This document shows, piece after piece, positions 1 to 6,906 of a DNA stretch of 7,262 nucleotides; position 1 is the stretch's first letter; the number at the start of each line of letters is the position of its first letter. The DNA is from an uncultured Bermanella sp. (lineage in GTDB: Bacteria; Pseudomonadota; Gammaproteobacteria; Pseudomonadales; Oceanobacteraceae): NCBI GenBank assembly GCA_913054445.1, contig CAJXIK010000097.1, positions 1 through 7,262 on the forward strand, written 5' to 3'. A program made the translations under genes and the position numbers. The notes beneath the pieces were generated by a model that searched no databases, had not been told where the DNA came from, and worked only from the letters and a program-made list of their open reading frames with translations.

Positions 1-188
1 CAGAGTTCCTGGCCAGAATCACTGCGTAAGACCGGAATAGACATGCCATATTGCGTTACCAGTGCGTCACTGCTGGCAATGTCCAATTTTTCAACCTTAA
101 GAGCCAACGCCGGGGACAACTGGCCCATGATTTTTTCGGCCACATCACATAGATGACAGCCCGTGGTGCCTAATAACTGAATATTCAC
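1..188 (-). CDS. Glutaredoxin family (DUF836-type) thiol-redox protein, 3' end cut by window edge
   Basis: Only the first 62 codons are in the window; the rest lies beyond the left edge. The visible protein begins MNIQLLGTTGCHLCDVAEK and has a beta strand followed by a CxxC motif (C11-H-L-C14), as in thioredoxin-fold glutaredoxins. Further on, 'YGMSIPVL' (about residues 47-54) carries the expected cis-proline (P52) after the second strand. The spacing suits the short, roughly 80-90 residue glutaredoxin-like family known as DUF836. The start is GTG at 188-186, because an in-frame TAA lies at 203-201 with no better start between; no strong Shine-Dalgarno sequence is visible. It lies 51 bp downstream of the DUF5610-type gene on the same strand and could share its transcript. 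The partner substrate is unknown; a general disulfide reductase role is inferred from the family only. Confidence 0.85.
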   Translation of the reverse strand, partial: MNIQLLGTTGCHLCDVAEKIMGQLSPALALKVEKLDIASSDALVTQYGMSIPVLRSDSGQEL

Positions 189-239
189 AATTAACCAAGT
201 TTAATGAAGAGGCCACAAGGTTAACATGTTCCCAGACCA

Positions 240-1466
240 CTATGCCGCCATTTTGTCCAGCATGGGCCGTAGCATGTCGTGCAGCTTAGGGTTGTCATCC
301 ATCTGCTTGAATAATTCCTCCAGCAGCTGCTTGGGCTGCTGAAATTGGTTAGCGGTCTCTTTTGCATCCTGCAAACCCGTGGCGAACTGCCCCAGAGGCT
401 GCATTAAACCTCTCGGCAACGCATCCTGCCTGCCGTAGTCTCGAGCACCGGCAGATTGATAGGCGCTGACCTGTTGAGAGCGCAAATTTAAACTAAACTG
501 GGCTATTTGCTCGCCATCGCTGTCCAGTTGCAGCGCCATATCGAAGGCGGTGGCGAGGTCGCCCTGATAAAATTCAGCGGCCAGACTATTTACCTGGCCC
601 AGTAAGTCTTCGATGGCGCTCATTTCTGCCTCATTTAAATCCCCTTGTACACTGAGGTCGTAGCCCGAACTCCGGTCTTCGCTGAAAGCGGAGGCACTCA
701 CTGAGCCCTGTTCGCCCGAATACTCAAGCGCCTGCTCATACAGTGCATAATCGCTCATCGCGCTAATGGTGACCTTGTCACCCTCTTGGGTCACGAGGTC
801 AAATGAGAAGCTGTTTTTCTGCTGTTGGTAGCTCTGTTGGTATTGCAGGCTATTGGTGGCGGGTGCCGACAGTTCGGCCTCATCGTCACTGGGCTCTAGG
901 GGTGTAAACAGTGCCTCTTCGATCTTATCTATGCCCAGATAGATGCCACCCTCGGCGCTGTCTATTTTTTCGGCCAGCTCACCCTCCAGCTTGCCTAGAC
1001 TGTCGATTTGCTCACGAGCCTGGGCAAAGCCGGTTTCCACCCCAGAGCGAGCCGCCGCTAACATGCTGCTTAACTCTTGCTCTGAGGCCCCCTTAGAGGC
1101 GGCCTGCTCGATTCGTTTGTTAACATGCTTGAGTACAGTATCCATCACCGCATCAGCATCGAACATGGTCTCCTTGACCGTTTGCTCTGGGCGTAAATCC
1201 AGCCCCATATTCTCCTTGAGGCTCTGCATGAGACTGTGGCTGGCCGACTGCTCGCCACCCGAGCCATTACCGCCTTTTATGAGGGAGTTAACGGCAGGCT
1301 CACGCTCGGAGCGAAAAGAGGACTGAAACAGGGATGCGGAAACCGTGATCATGGCAACATACTCTGGGCATTTGTCATTAACATCGGCCGCGGGCGCTTT
1401 TTCTTTAGGCTTTAATTGCGCTTTAAGTGACACTACTTGGCTTATTAGAGTGGACAGCATTGGCAT
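240..1466 (-). CDS. DUF5610-type protein of unknown function
   Basis: A 408-residue, acidic, Gln/Ser/Ala-rich protein with no signal peptide or membrane segment that I can see, so probably cytoplasmic. Residues about 80-187 look like the DUF5610 helical domain: 'DADAVMDTVLKHV' (103-115), 'SGVETGFAQAREQIDSLGKL' (141-160), then a Glu/Lys helix. A Gln-rich linker (about 208-217, 'QYQQSYQQQK') leads to a second conserved-looking part at 219-336. That part has a strand-rich stretch (FDLVTQEGDKVTISA) and then a helical block including 'EMSAIEDLLGQVNSLAAEFY' and 'GDLATAFDMALQL'. The C-terminal 70 residues are helical. The domain name rests on remembered family resemblance; the function is unknown. 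The start at 1466 has only a weak AGG upstream; an internal ATG at residue 39 (1352, MITVSASLF) is a credible alternative and would lengthen the divergent promoter region to lemA. It may be co-transcribed with the glutaredoxin-like gene downstream. Confidence 0.8.
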   Translation of the reverse strand: MPMLSTLISQVVSLKAQLKPKEKAPAADVNDKCPEYVAMITVSASLFQSSFRSEREPAVNSLIKGGNGSGGEQSASHSLMQSLKENMGLDLRPEQTVKETMFDADAVMDTVLKHVNKRIEQAASKGASEQELSSMLAAARSGVETGFAQAREQIDSLGKLEGELAEKIDSAEGGIYLGIDKIEEALFTPLEPSDDEAELSAPATNSLQYQQSYQQQKNSFSFDLVTQEGDKVTISAMSDYALYEQALEYSGEQGSVSASAFSEDRSSGYDLSVQGDLNEAEMSAIEDLLGQVNSLAAEFYQGDLATAFDMALQLDSDGEQIAQFSLNLRSQQVSAYQSAGARDYGRQDALPRGLMQPLGQFATGLQDAKETANQFQQPKQLLEELFKQMDDNPKLHDMLRPMLDKMAA

Positions 1467-1538
1467 TGTTGCGCCTACAGGTTACCGTGCGGCATCATCC
1501 ATACTAAATACCGATATTAATAGTGAATAGGCAAGCAC
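1467..1538. promoter_or_regulatory. Divergent promoter region between the DUF5610-type gene and lemA
   Basis: This 72-bp gap must hold signals for lemA to the right and probably for the DUF5610-type gene to the left. For lemA a weak sigma70-like candidate is TTACCG (1482-1487), a 17-bp spacer and TAAATA (1505-1510), only 3 of 6 consensus bases each, which would start transcription about 20 nt before the gene. A ribosome site TAGG (1528-1531) lies 7 nt before the lemA ATG and supports that start. On the minus strand, TAGTAT lies in the same AT-rich core as the plus-strand -10, so the two promoters would overlap. These are inspection-level calls without experimental support. Confidence 0.35.
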
Positions 1539-2111
1539 ATGAGCACAGAAAACTGGGTCATTCTTGGGGTGGCCATCGCCGTGACTTTATACTTCATAAC
1601 CCTGTACAACGGCCTCGTCTCCCTCAAGCATAATGTCACTAAGGCCTGGGCCAACATCGACGTGTTGCTGAAACAACGCCACGACGAACTGCCCAAACTG
1701 GTGGCCGCCTGTAAAGAGGTCATGAAATTCGAACAGGACACCCTAGAAAAAGTCATTCGCGCGCGCTCTGGGGTGGCCAGCGCCAGACAAAGCGGCAACG
1801 TCAAGGCCGTGGGGCGTGCTGAAACCACCTTACGGGCAGGCCTCGGCAACCTGTTTGCACTGGCCGAGTCCTACCCCGAACTTAAAAGTAACGAATCCTT
1901 TCAACAACTTCAGAGTCGCATCAGCTCTCTGGAAAACACCATCGCCGATCGCCGCGAATTGTATAATGAAACCGTGAACAACAATAACGTGCGCATCGAG
2001 CAATTTCCCGACGTATTAATCGCCTCGCGCTTTAACTTTAAGGCCGCCGATTTATTGGAGTTTGCAGAGGCTGAATTAAAAGACGTCAACATTGCAAAAC
2101 TCTTTAATTAA
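1539..2111 (+). CDS. lemA: LemA family membrane-anchored protein
   Basis: A 190-residue LemA protein, the usual family length. An N-terminal hydrophobic helix (about residues 6-26, WVILGVAIAVTLYFITLY) acts as an uncleaved anchor, followed by long amphipathic helices. Family hallmarks are clear: 'AWANIDVLLKQRHDELPKLV' (37-56), 'AESYPELKSNESFQQLQSRI' (109-128), 'RRELYNETVNNNNVRIEQFP' (138-157) and a closing 'FNF' near 165-167. LemA proteins form a membrane-tethered helical bundle; their biochemical role is unsettled, and the name comes from an antigen study in Listeria rather than from a known activity. The ATG at 1539 is preceded by TAGG at good spacing. The gene ends 9 bp before the GIDE-domain gene, so the two almost certainly form one transcript and their products probably act together at the membrane. 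Confidence 0.93.
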   Translation: MSTENWVILGVAIAVTLYFITLYNGLVSLKHNVTKAWANIDVLLKQRHDELPKLVAACKEVMKFEQDTLEKVIRARSGVASARQSGNVKAVGRAETTLRAGLGNLFALAESYPELKSNESFQQLQSRISSLENTIADRRELYNETVNNNNVRIEQFPDVLIASRFNFKAADLLEFAEAELKDVNIAKLFN

Positions 2112-2120
2112 ACCTTTAGC

Positions 2121-3041
2121 ATGAGAATTGATCTAAATAATATTGAGCAACTAAGCCCCGCAGAATTCTGGGGGTTTTTAATTTTTCCTGCTGCGATAAC
2201 GCTATTTTGTCTGTGGGCATTTGTGAGGTATTTGCGGTTTGCCCGTTTAATTGAAGACACCCCCACCTCCAAGATTCGTTCCGCCGCCCAAGGGTTCACC
2301 GAACTGGAAGGCCGTGCCGTGCTGGTGGCCAAGTCAATACTGGCATCGCCGTTATCAGGCAAGGCCTGTATCTGGTATCGCTTTAAGGTCGAGCGCAAGA
2401 TAGATACGGGTAAGAGCACCCGCTGGCGCACCGTGCAATCGGGCAGCAGCCCCCACCCTATTCGCTTAGATGACACCACAGGTCACTGCCTGCTGAGCCA
2501 AAAAGGCGCATCTATTCATACCCATCTTAAAAACACTTGGTATGGCATGTCCCCCAGCCCATCTCTTAAGAGCGTTGAGCGCAGTGACCGTTTTTTACAA
2601 TATGGTAACTATCGCTACAGCGAAGAACTCATCACAGAAAACACCCCCCTATATGCTTTGGGGCATTTTAAAACCGTACGTGCAAGCGATGGTTTTCAAC
2701 AGAGCAAAGCCGTAGCCAACATCATCGGCAGCTGGAAGGCCAATTATCAAGAACTGCTGGCCAAGTTCGATAAAAACAACGACGGCACGCTGGACGCGCG
2801 CGAGTGGAAACTGGTGCGCCTAGCCGCCAAGTTGGAAGCCGACAACCTCAGCAAAGAACGGTTAAATGAAGCGGAGATTCATACCATGGAAAAACCGCCG
2901 CGCGGCCTGCCCTACCTCATCAGCACCGGCGAGCAGGACAGTTTTGCCAACACATTAAAATGGTACAGCCGCCTGGCGTTTATCGCCTTTGTGTTGGCGA
3001 GCTACGGCACCGTTTGGCTGTTGCAGGCACGGCTAAGTTAA
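2121..3041 (+). CDS. GIDE-domain membrane protein with an EF-hand loop
   Basis: A 306-residue protein with a transmembrane segment near each end (about 16-37 and 283-301) and a GIDE domain between. The GIDE domain is the conserved part of eukaryotic MUL1/MAPL mitochondrial E3 ligases. GIDE signatures here are 'SPLSGKACIWYRFKVER' (76-92), 'RLDDTTGHCLLSQKGASI' (115-132) and 'YSEELITENTPLYALGHF' (166-183). No RING finger is present, so names such as 'E3 ubiquitin ligase' given to bacterial homologues should not be taken as an activity. Residues 217-228 (DKNNDGTLDARE) form a canonical EF-hand loop with Asp/Asn ligands at positions 1, 3, 5 and 9 and Glu at 12, suggesting Ca2+ binding. The ATG at 2121 is the only sensible start: an in-frame stop, the lemA TAA, lies 9 bp upstream. 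It has no obvious Shine-Dalgarno sequence, which suggests translational coupling to lemA. Confidence 0.88.
   Translation: MRIDLNNIEQLSPAEFWGFLIFPAAITLFCLWAFVRYLRFARLIEDTPTSKIRSAAQGFTELEGRAVLVAKSILASPLSGKACIWYRFKVERKIDTGKSTRWRTVQSGSSPHPIRLDDTTGHCLLSQKGASIHTHLKNTWYGMSPSPSLKSVERSDRFLQYGNYRYSEELITENTPLYALGHFKTVRASDGFQQSKAVANIIGSWKANYQELLAKFDKNNDGTLDAREWKLVRLAAKLEADNLSKERLNEAEIHTMEKPPRGLPYLISTGEQDSFANTLKWYSRLAFIAFVLASYGTVWLLQARLS
2769..2804 (+). other. EF-hand calcium-binding loop within the GIDE protein
   Basis: The twelve codons encode D-K-N-N-D-G-T-L-D-A-R-E, which fits the EF-hand loop pattern: Asp1, Asn3, Asp5, Gly6, a hydrophobic residue at 8, Asp9 and Glu12. It is preceded by a helix-like 'NYQELLAKF' and followed by 'WKLVRLAAKLEADNL', giving the helix-loop-helix layout of a single EF-hand. 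Metal binding is inferred from the pattern; a lone EF-hand usually needs a partner, by dimerisation or within a larger fold. Confidence 0.75.
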
Positions 3042-3054
3042 TCATAAAGCCACA

Positions 3055-3078
3055 TGAACCACAGGTTAGGTGGGTTCA
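3055..3078. repeat. Small inverted repeat at the convergent GIDE gene / rlmL junction
   Basis: TGAACC (3055-3060) and GGTTCA (3073-3078) are perfect inverted arms around a 12-base centre. The stem can grow by two pairs (AC with GT) if one G is bulged, leaving a 7-base loop. It overlaps the last codons and stop of rlmL and lies just after the GIDE gene stop. There is no following T-run in either direction, so it is at most a weak termination or RNA-stability hairpin for two converging transcripts. Confidence 0.35.
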
Positions 3079-5261
3079 ATGACATAGCACTGGTGAATTT
3101 TACTGTTACGCGCAAAATCCTTAGGCAAGCTCTTGGCACTTATGTCGTCTATCACACACTCAGGCAGCGCGTCATGGTCCATCTTGAAGCGCCGATAGTT
3201 AGTTGAAAAAATTAACTGCCCGCCGGGGCGCAACAACGCCATGCAATCCTTGATGAGCCCCACATGGTCACGCTGCACATCCAGTACCCCATCCATGCGT
3301 TTCGAATTAGAAAAACTAGGGGGGTCCATGAAGATGATGTCGAAGCGGCGCGGCGATCTTTGCGCCTCTTTGAGCCATTGCAGGCAATCGGCCTGAATGA
3401 ATTCATGATTCTTCTCGGGCAAGCCATTTAGGGTGAGGTTCTTCCTGCCCCAGTTTAGGTAGGTGGTCGACATGTCCACGCTGACGGTGCTGAGCGCGCC
3501 TCCCATGGCGGCATGTACACTGGCGGTGCAGGTGTAGCTAAACAAATTTAAGAAATCTTTGTCTTTTGCCAAGGCTTCTATGTCGGTGCGGATGGGCCGG
3601 TGATCCAAAAACAAACCGGTGTCTAGGTAGTCCTTTAGGTTCACATAAAAACGGCAACTGCCCTCTTGCACCGCCAGTAACTGCTGCTGCTCATCCTGCT
3701 TCTCATATTGTTTGCGGCCCTTTTGCATAATACGCTGTTTGAGCACCACTTTTTCTCGGTCCATCTTCAGCGCCACCGGCACCGCATCCAACACCTCACG
3801 CAAGCGATTTTGTGCTTTATCTGGGTCCACCGACTTAGGCGGTGCGTACTCTTGGATGTGTACCCAATCGTCGTAAATGTCGATGGCCACCGCATATTCC
3901 GGCATGTCTGCGTCGTACAATCGATAACAGTTGATACCCTGTTTTTTCGCCCAGGGCTTGAGCTTACGCACATTCTTTTGCAGACGATTACACACCATCT
4001 GCGCGCCGTCGTTTAAGGTAATCACCTCGGTGGGTGTCTGTTGCTGCACTTTTTGCGAGGAAACCGCCGATACCTTGTAGACAAATAGCTTCGAGGCGAT
4101 GGCCCCGTTATACAGCTGATACTGTTTATCGCTGCGCATCTTAAACTGATAAGCCTGCTGCGGATTACCGGTAAAAATAGCCAGCGTCCAGTTGGCAAAA
4201 TGCTGTTTAATCTTGTGCCCCATGGCCGCATACAATGATCCTATGGCCACCTCATCACTCAGGCGTTCGCCATAGGGGGGGTTGCATAAGATCAAGCCTG
4301 TCTCGGGCAGGCCCTTCTCTTTCGTGAGTTCGCTCAGCGGTTGCGGTGCCACGTGAATGAAGTGCATCACCCCAGCCCGCCGCGCGTTGTCTTTGGCCTT
4401 AGCAATCACCTCTCGGTCCATGTCGTAACCGGCGATGGTTAATTCTAGATCGCCCTGTTGTGCCTGTTCCTTGCGTTGCTGAGCCTGCGCTCGCATCTCT
4501 TGCCACTCTGGGCTCTGGTGTTTCTTCCATTTTTCGAAGGCAAACTGTTTACGCAGCAAGCCCGGGGCGATGTCAGCCGCCATCAGCGCCGCCTCGATGA
4601 GCAGGGTACCCGAGCCACACATAGGATCGAGTAACGCCGCCTCTTGCGTCTTCATGAGGGCGGGCCAACCGGCGCGAATCAACAAGGCCGCCGCGAGGTT
4701 TTCTTTCAAGGGTGCCAAACCCTGGGATTGACGATAACCACGGCGGTGCAAAGAGTCACCGGCGAAATCTAACGACACGGATATTTCGTCGCGATACAGG
4801 CGAATATGGATGCCCACGTCGGGCTTGTCGCTCACATCCGGGCGGTTGCCGCTCACGTCACGAAAATAATCACAGATGGCATCTTTTACTTTAAGAGCCC
4901 CGAAGTGTGTGTTGCGAATCTCATCGTTGCTGCCATTGAAATGCACACGGAAGGTCTGGCGGTCGCTGAAGTGTTCGATCCAAGGAATTTGCATAAGCTG
5001 CTGGTACATGTCTTGTGCGTCATCTATGGGGAATTTCGCCAACGGCCACAGCACTCGGCTGGCCAAGCGTGACCACAGGCAAATTTTATAACCTATTAGT
5101 TGGTCGGGCTGACAACCCACATAAGACACCCCCAATTTCACTTGCTGCGCGCCCAGCGCGGTGATTTCATCGGCCAACAACTGCTCAAGCCCTTTGGGAC
5201 ACGTGATGGTCATGGCCTGTTCTGGAGCAGGCCGCTGTTGGACGTCGTTCTCTGCGCTCAT
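3066..5261 (-). CDS. rlmL: Bifunctional 23S rRNA methyltransferase RlmK/RlmL
   Basis: A 731-residue fusion of two methyltransferases, slightly longer than the E. coli protein (702 residues), which makes m2G2445 (RlmL half) and m7G2069 (RlmK half) in 23S rRNA. Residues about 20-170 form the ferredoxin-like/THUMP RNA-binding part. The RlmL domain has the SAM-site motif LDPMCGSGTL (211-220) and the catalytic NPPYGER (327-333). After a polar Gln-rich linker (about 398-412) the RlmK part shows 'CYRLYDADMPEYAVAID' (445-461), 'LDTGLFLDHRPIR' (546-558), the SAM motif NLFSYTCTAS (572-581) and DPPSFSNSKRM (646-656). All signature motifs are intact. Start choice is uncertain: ATG at 5261 gives a polar 16-residue extension, whereas ATG at residue 17 (5213) would match the E. 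coli N-terminus better; neither has a convincing ribosome site. It is divergent from rmf and convergent with the GIDE gene. Confidence 0.96.
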   Translation of the reverse strand: MSAENDVQQRPAPEQAMTITCPKGLEQLLADEITALGAQQVKLGVSYVGCQPDQLIGYKICLWSRLASRVLWPLAKFPIDDAQDMYQQLMQIPWIEHFSDRQTFRVHFNGSNDEIRNTHFGALKVKDAICDYFRDVSGNRPDVSDKPDVGIHIRLYRDEISVSLDFAGDSLHRRGYRQSQGLAPLKENLAAALLIRAGWPALMKTQEAALLDPMCGSGTLLIEAALMAADIAPGLLRKQFAFEKWKKHQSPEWQEMRAQAQQRKEQAQQGDLELTIAGYDMDREVIAKAKDNARRAGVMHFIHVAPQPLSELTKEKGLPETGLILCNPPYGERLSDEVAIGSLYAAMGHKIKQHFANWTLAIFTGNPQQAYQFKMRSDKQYQLYNGAIASKLFVYKVSAVSSQKVQQQTPTEVITLNDGAQMVCNRLQKNVRKLKPWAKKQGINCYRLYDADMPEYAVAIDIYDDWVHIQEYAPPKSVDPDKAQNRLREVLDAVPVALKMDREKVVLKQRIMQKGRKQYEKQDEQQQLLAVQEGSCRFYVNLKDYLDTGLFLDHRPIRTDIEALAKDKDFLNLFSYTCTASVHAAMGGALSTVSVDMSTTYLNWGRKNLTLNGLPEKNHEFIQADCLQWLKEAQRSPRRFDIIFMDPPSFSNSKRMDGVLDVQRDHVGLIKDCMALLRPGGQLIFSTNYRRFKMDHDALPECVIDDISAKSLPKDFARNSKIHQCYVIEPT

Positions 5262-5535
5262 AATTTAATCAACTTTTAATATCTACTTTTTATATCAGGG
5301 GTGCCGACCATAAGTTTAGTAAAAACTGGGGCGGCGTTTTTTTTATCTACACATAAAACTATTAAGGAAATCATGGGCTTATAAAGCTAATAACTTTTAG
5401 GTCTAAGAATCACAATTAAAATAGTAATTAAGTCATTAACAAGCCGCCTCATTCTCAGCATACTGAGATTCGTGATGTTAGCTTTATACTCTTTATCATC
5501 ACTTTTACTGATCTTCATATAGAGGCAAACAACTT
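5262..5535. promoter_or_regulatory. AT-rich divergent regulatory region between rlmL and rmf
   Basis: This 274-bp gap contains no credible ORF. Toward rmf the best -10 is TATACT (5485-5490), which would start transcription near 5497 and leave a leader of about 40 nt; the -35 match is poor (TACTGA, 5461-5466, 18-bp spacer). The bases after the -10 are AT-rich rather than GC-rich, which fits a promoter that is not shut down by ppGpp, as expected for rmf from E. coli work (inference). AT-rich sequence upstream (about 5405-5440) could act as an UP element. The rmf ribosome site AGAGG is at 5521-5525. Toward rlmL, TATAAA on the minus strand (5294-5289) is a possible -10 with no clear -35. The GC patch followed by eight Ts near 5330-5345 has only an AT-rich potential stem and is not called a terminator. 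Confidence 0.45.
5453..5468. repeat. Operator-like palindrome over the rmf -35 region
   Basis: TCTCAG and CTGAGA are perfect 6-bp arms around CATA. The site is centred about 36 bp before the predicted rmf transcription start, so a protein bound there would cover the -35 element. It lies upstream of the predicted transcript and so is more likely a DNA site than an RNA hairpin. A palindrome of this size is expected once or twice by chance in a window this long, so it is the position that makes it notable. Confidence 0.35.
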
Positions 5536-5730
5536 ATGAGAAGACAGAAGCGCGATATGGATCGCCGAGCATTCAGAAAAGGTTTCATGGCAGGTGTACA
5601 GGGGCGTTCTAAAGATTTATGCCCAGATGGTGCTGCCCACTTTAATTGGATGAACGGATGGCGTGAAGGCCGTTGCGATCACTGGGATGGCTATTCCGGT
5701 GTGGCCGGAGTCCATAAAATACCGATTTGA
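5536..5730 (+). CDS. rmf: Ribosome modulation factor
   Basis: A 64-residue, basic, Trp- and Gly-rich protein with the RMF pattern: N-terminal MRRQKRD, then 'AFRKGFMAGVQGRSKDLCP' (12-30), and 'WMNGWREGRCDHWDGYSGVAG' spread over 38-58. E. coli RMF is 55 residues; a slightly longer C-terminus is usual in Pseudomonas-like relatives. RMF binds the 30S subunit near the anti-Shine-Dalgarno region and drives 70S ribosomes into inactive 100S dimers in stationary phase or under starvation. The ATG at 5536 has AGAGG ten bases upstream. The gene stands alone: it is divergent from rlmL, followed by its own terminator, and convergent with pyrD. Growth-phase control is expected from the family but only weakly visible here. 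Confidence 0.96.
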   Translation: MRRQKRDMDRRAFRKGFMAGVQGRSKDLCPDGAAHFNWMNGWREGRCDHWDGYSGVAGVHKIPI

Positions 5731-5780
5731 CACCCATTTATTAACTCCCACTTATCTAACACCAATAGCAGGACACTTAG

Positions 5781-5807
5781 AGGGCTCTTTTCAATAGAGC
5801 CCTTTTT
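5781..5807 (+). terminator. Intrinsic terminator of rmf
   Basis: GGGCTCT (5782-5788) and AGAGCCC (5796-5802) form a perfect 7-bp stem, extendable by an A-T pair, with a 7-base loop and a TTTTT run directly after (5803-5807). It lies 51 bp after the rmf stop. On the minus strand no U-run follows the stem, so for pyrD, which converges from the right, it would work poorly if at all. Confidence 0.9.
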
Positions 5808-5851
5808 AATGTTCACAGTTAATGCGATTTAAGACTGCCAGCTAAAAGCCG

Positions 5852-6874
5852 TTAAACCTTCACCGCCGCGATGGCTTCATTGGCATCGCCAATCAACTTC
5901 GGCCCCTTGTAAATAAAGCCACTGTACACTTGCACCAATGCTGCCCCCGCCTCAATCTTAGTGGCGGCGCTGGCTCCATTAAGGATGCCACCCACCCCGA
6001 TGATCGGCATTTTGCCGTCTAGAGCCACGCTTAGCCACTTAATGACCTGATCGGAGCGAACCTGCACCGGCGCGCCGGACAAACCGCCAGCCTCCTCGGC
6101 AAATTCATGACCCGCCACCGCCTCACGGTCGAGGGTGGTATTGGTGGCGATGACACCGTCCATTTCATTTTCTATGAGGGTATTGGCCACCATGATGGTT
6201 TCTTGCTGGTCCATATCGGGGGCGATTTTCACCAGAATAGGCGTGTATTTGCCGTGTTGCTGCTGGAGCCGCAGCTGCGCCTTCTTCAAGGTGCCCAGCA
6301 ACGACTTGAGAGAATCACCAAATTGCAGGGTACGCAGCCCAGGGGTGTTGGGGCTGGAGATATTGACCGTGACGTAATCGGCATGGGCATAGACTTTCTC
6401 TAGGCAAATTTCGTAATCACGATCGGCGTCCTCTACTTTGGTATCGAAATTTTTACCGATATTAATGCCTAGGATGCCCTTATATTGGCTTTTCTTAACC
6501 TGTGCCACTAAGTGGTCCACGCCCTTATTATTAAAGCCCATGCGGTTGATGATGGCATGGTGCTCGCGCAGACGGAATAATCTCGGCTTAGGGTTGCCAT
6601 CCTGGGGGCGCGGGGTGATCGTCCCGATCTCAATAAAGCCAAAGCCGAGGCTGCCCAAGGCATCGATGTAATCGCCATTTTTATCCAAACCCGCCGCCAG
6701 CCCCACCGGGTTAGCAAAGGTTAAACCCAATAGATCCACCGGCTGGGCGGGCACCTTAGACGCAAACAAGCCCAATACCCCTAAACGTTTGGCGGCACCC
6801 AATAGCTCAAGCGTCAGCTCGTGTGAGGTTTCGGCGTCGAGCTTGAACAGGAGTTTAAGGATTAAATCGTACAC
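5852..6874 (-). CDS. pyrD: Dihydroorotate dehydrogenase, class 2 (quinone-linked)
   Basis: A 340-residue class 2 enzyme, of usual length, which oxidises dihydroorotate to orotate at the inner membrane face and passes electrons via FMN to quinone (fourth step of UMP synthesis). The N-terminal helices (1-40), with '[21 protein letters not shown]', form the membrane-associating extension that marks class 2. FMN and substrate motifs are intact: '[13 protein letters not shown]' (55-67), '[20 protein letters not shown]' (82-101), 'INRMGFNN' (109-116), '[11 protein letters not shown]' (171-181) with the catalytic Ser174 matching E. coli Ser175, 'KIAPD' (216-220), 'NTT' (245-247), 'GVGGI' (293-297) and 'YSGFIYKGP' (317-325). 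The start is GTG at 6874, with TAGGG seven bases upstream. It follows the DUF2835 gene by 32 bp on the same strand, so the two are likely one transcript. Confidence 0.97.
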   Translation of the reverse strand: MYDLILKLLFKLDAETSHELTLELLGAAKRLGVLGLFASKVPAQPVDLLGLTFANPVGLAAGLDKNGDYIDALGSLGFGFIEIGTITPRPQDGNPKPRLFRLREHHAIINRMGFNNKGVDHLVAQVKKSQYKGILGINIGKNFDTKVEDADRDYEICLEKVYAHADYVTVNISSPNTPGLRTLQFGDSLKSLLGTLKKAQLRLQQQHGKYTPILVKIAPDMDQQETIMVANTLIENEMDGVIATNTTLDREAVAGHEFAEEAGGLSGAPVQVRSDQVIKWLSVALDGKMPIIGVGGILNGASAATKIEAGAALVQVYSGFIYKGPKLIGDANEAIAAVKV

Positions 6875-6906
6875 TGGCAGACCCTATTGAAAAAATGCGG
6901 CGCTTA

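Noticed and set aside
943..1326. 127-codon plus-strand open frame inside the DUF5610-type gene
   Set aside because: It is antisense to a protein with clear domain-like character, its translation is Ser/Leu/Pro-rich with no recognisable motif, and it has no convincing ribosome site.
2108..2479. 123-codon minus-strand open frame opposite the GIDE gene
   Set aside because: The plus-strand frame carries the GIDE signatures, while this frame has no family resemblance and lies within coding sequence.
3708..4016. 102-codon plus-strand open frame antisense to rlmL
   Set aside because: rlmL motifs run uninterrupted through the region; the His/Leu/Val-rich translation is typical of an antisense shadow.
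5330..5345. GC patch followed by eight Ts between rlmL and rmf, resembling a terminator
   Set aside because: The only possible stem is AT-rich (AAAAAC with GTTTTT), and no plus-strand gene lies upstream that would need terminating.
6107..6403. 98-codon plus-strand open frame antisense to pyrD
   Set aside because: It lies opposite the catalytic core of pyrD and shows no motif of its own.
6875..6906. GC patch and T-run (GCGCCGCATTTTTT on the minus strand) between the DUF2835 gene and pyrD, considered as a terminator
   Set aside because: No inverted arms are present before the T-run, so it cannot form a terminator hairpin; the genes are treated as co-transcribed.
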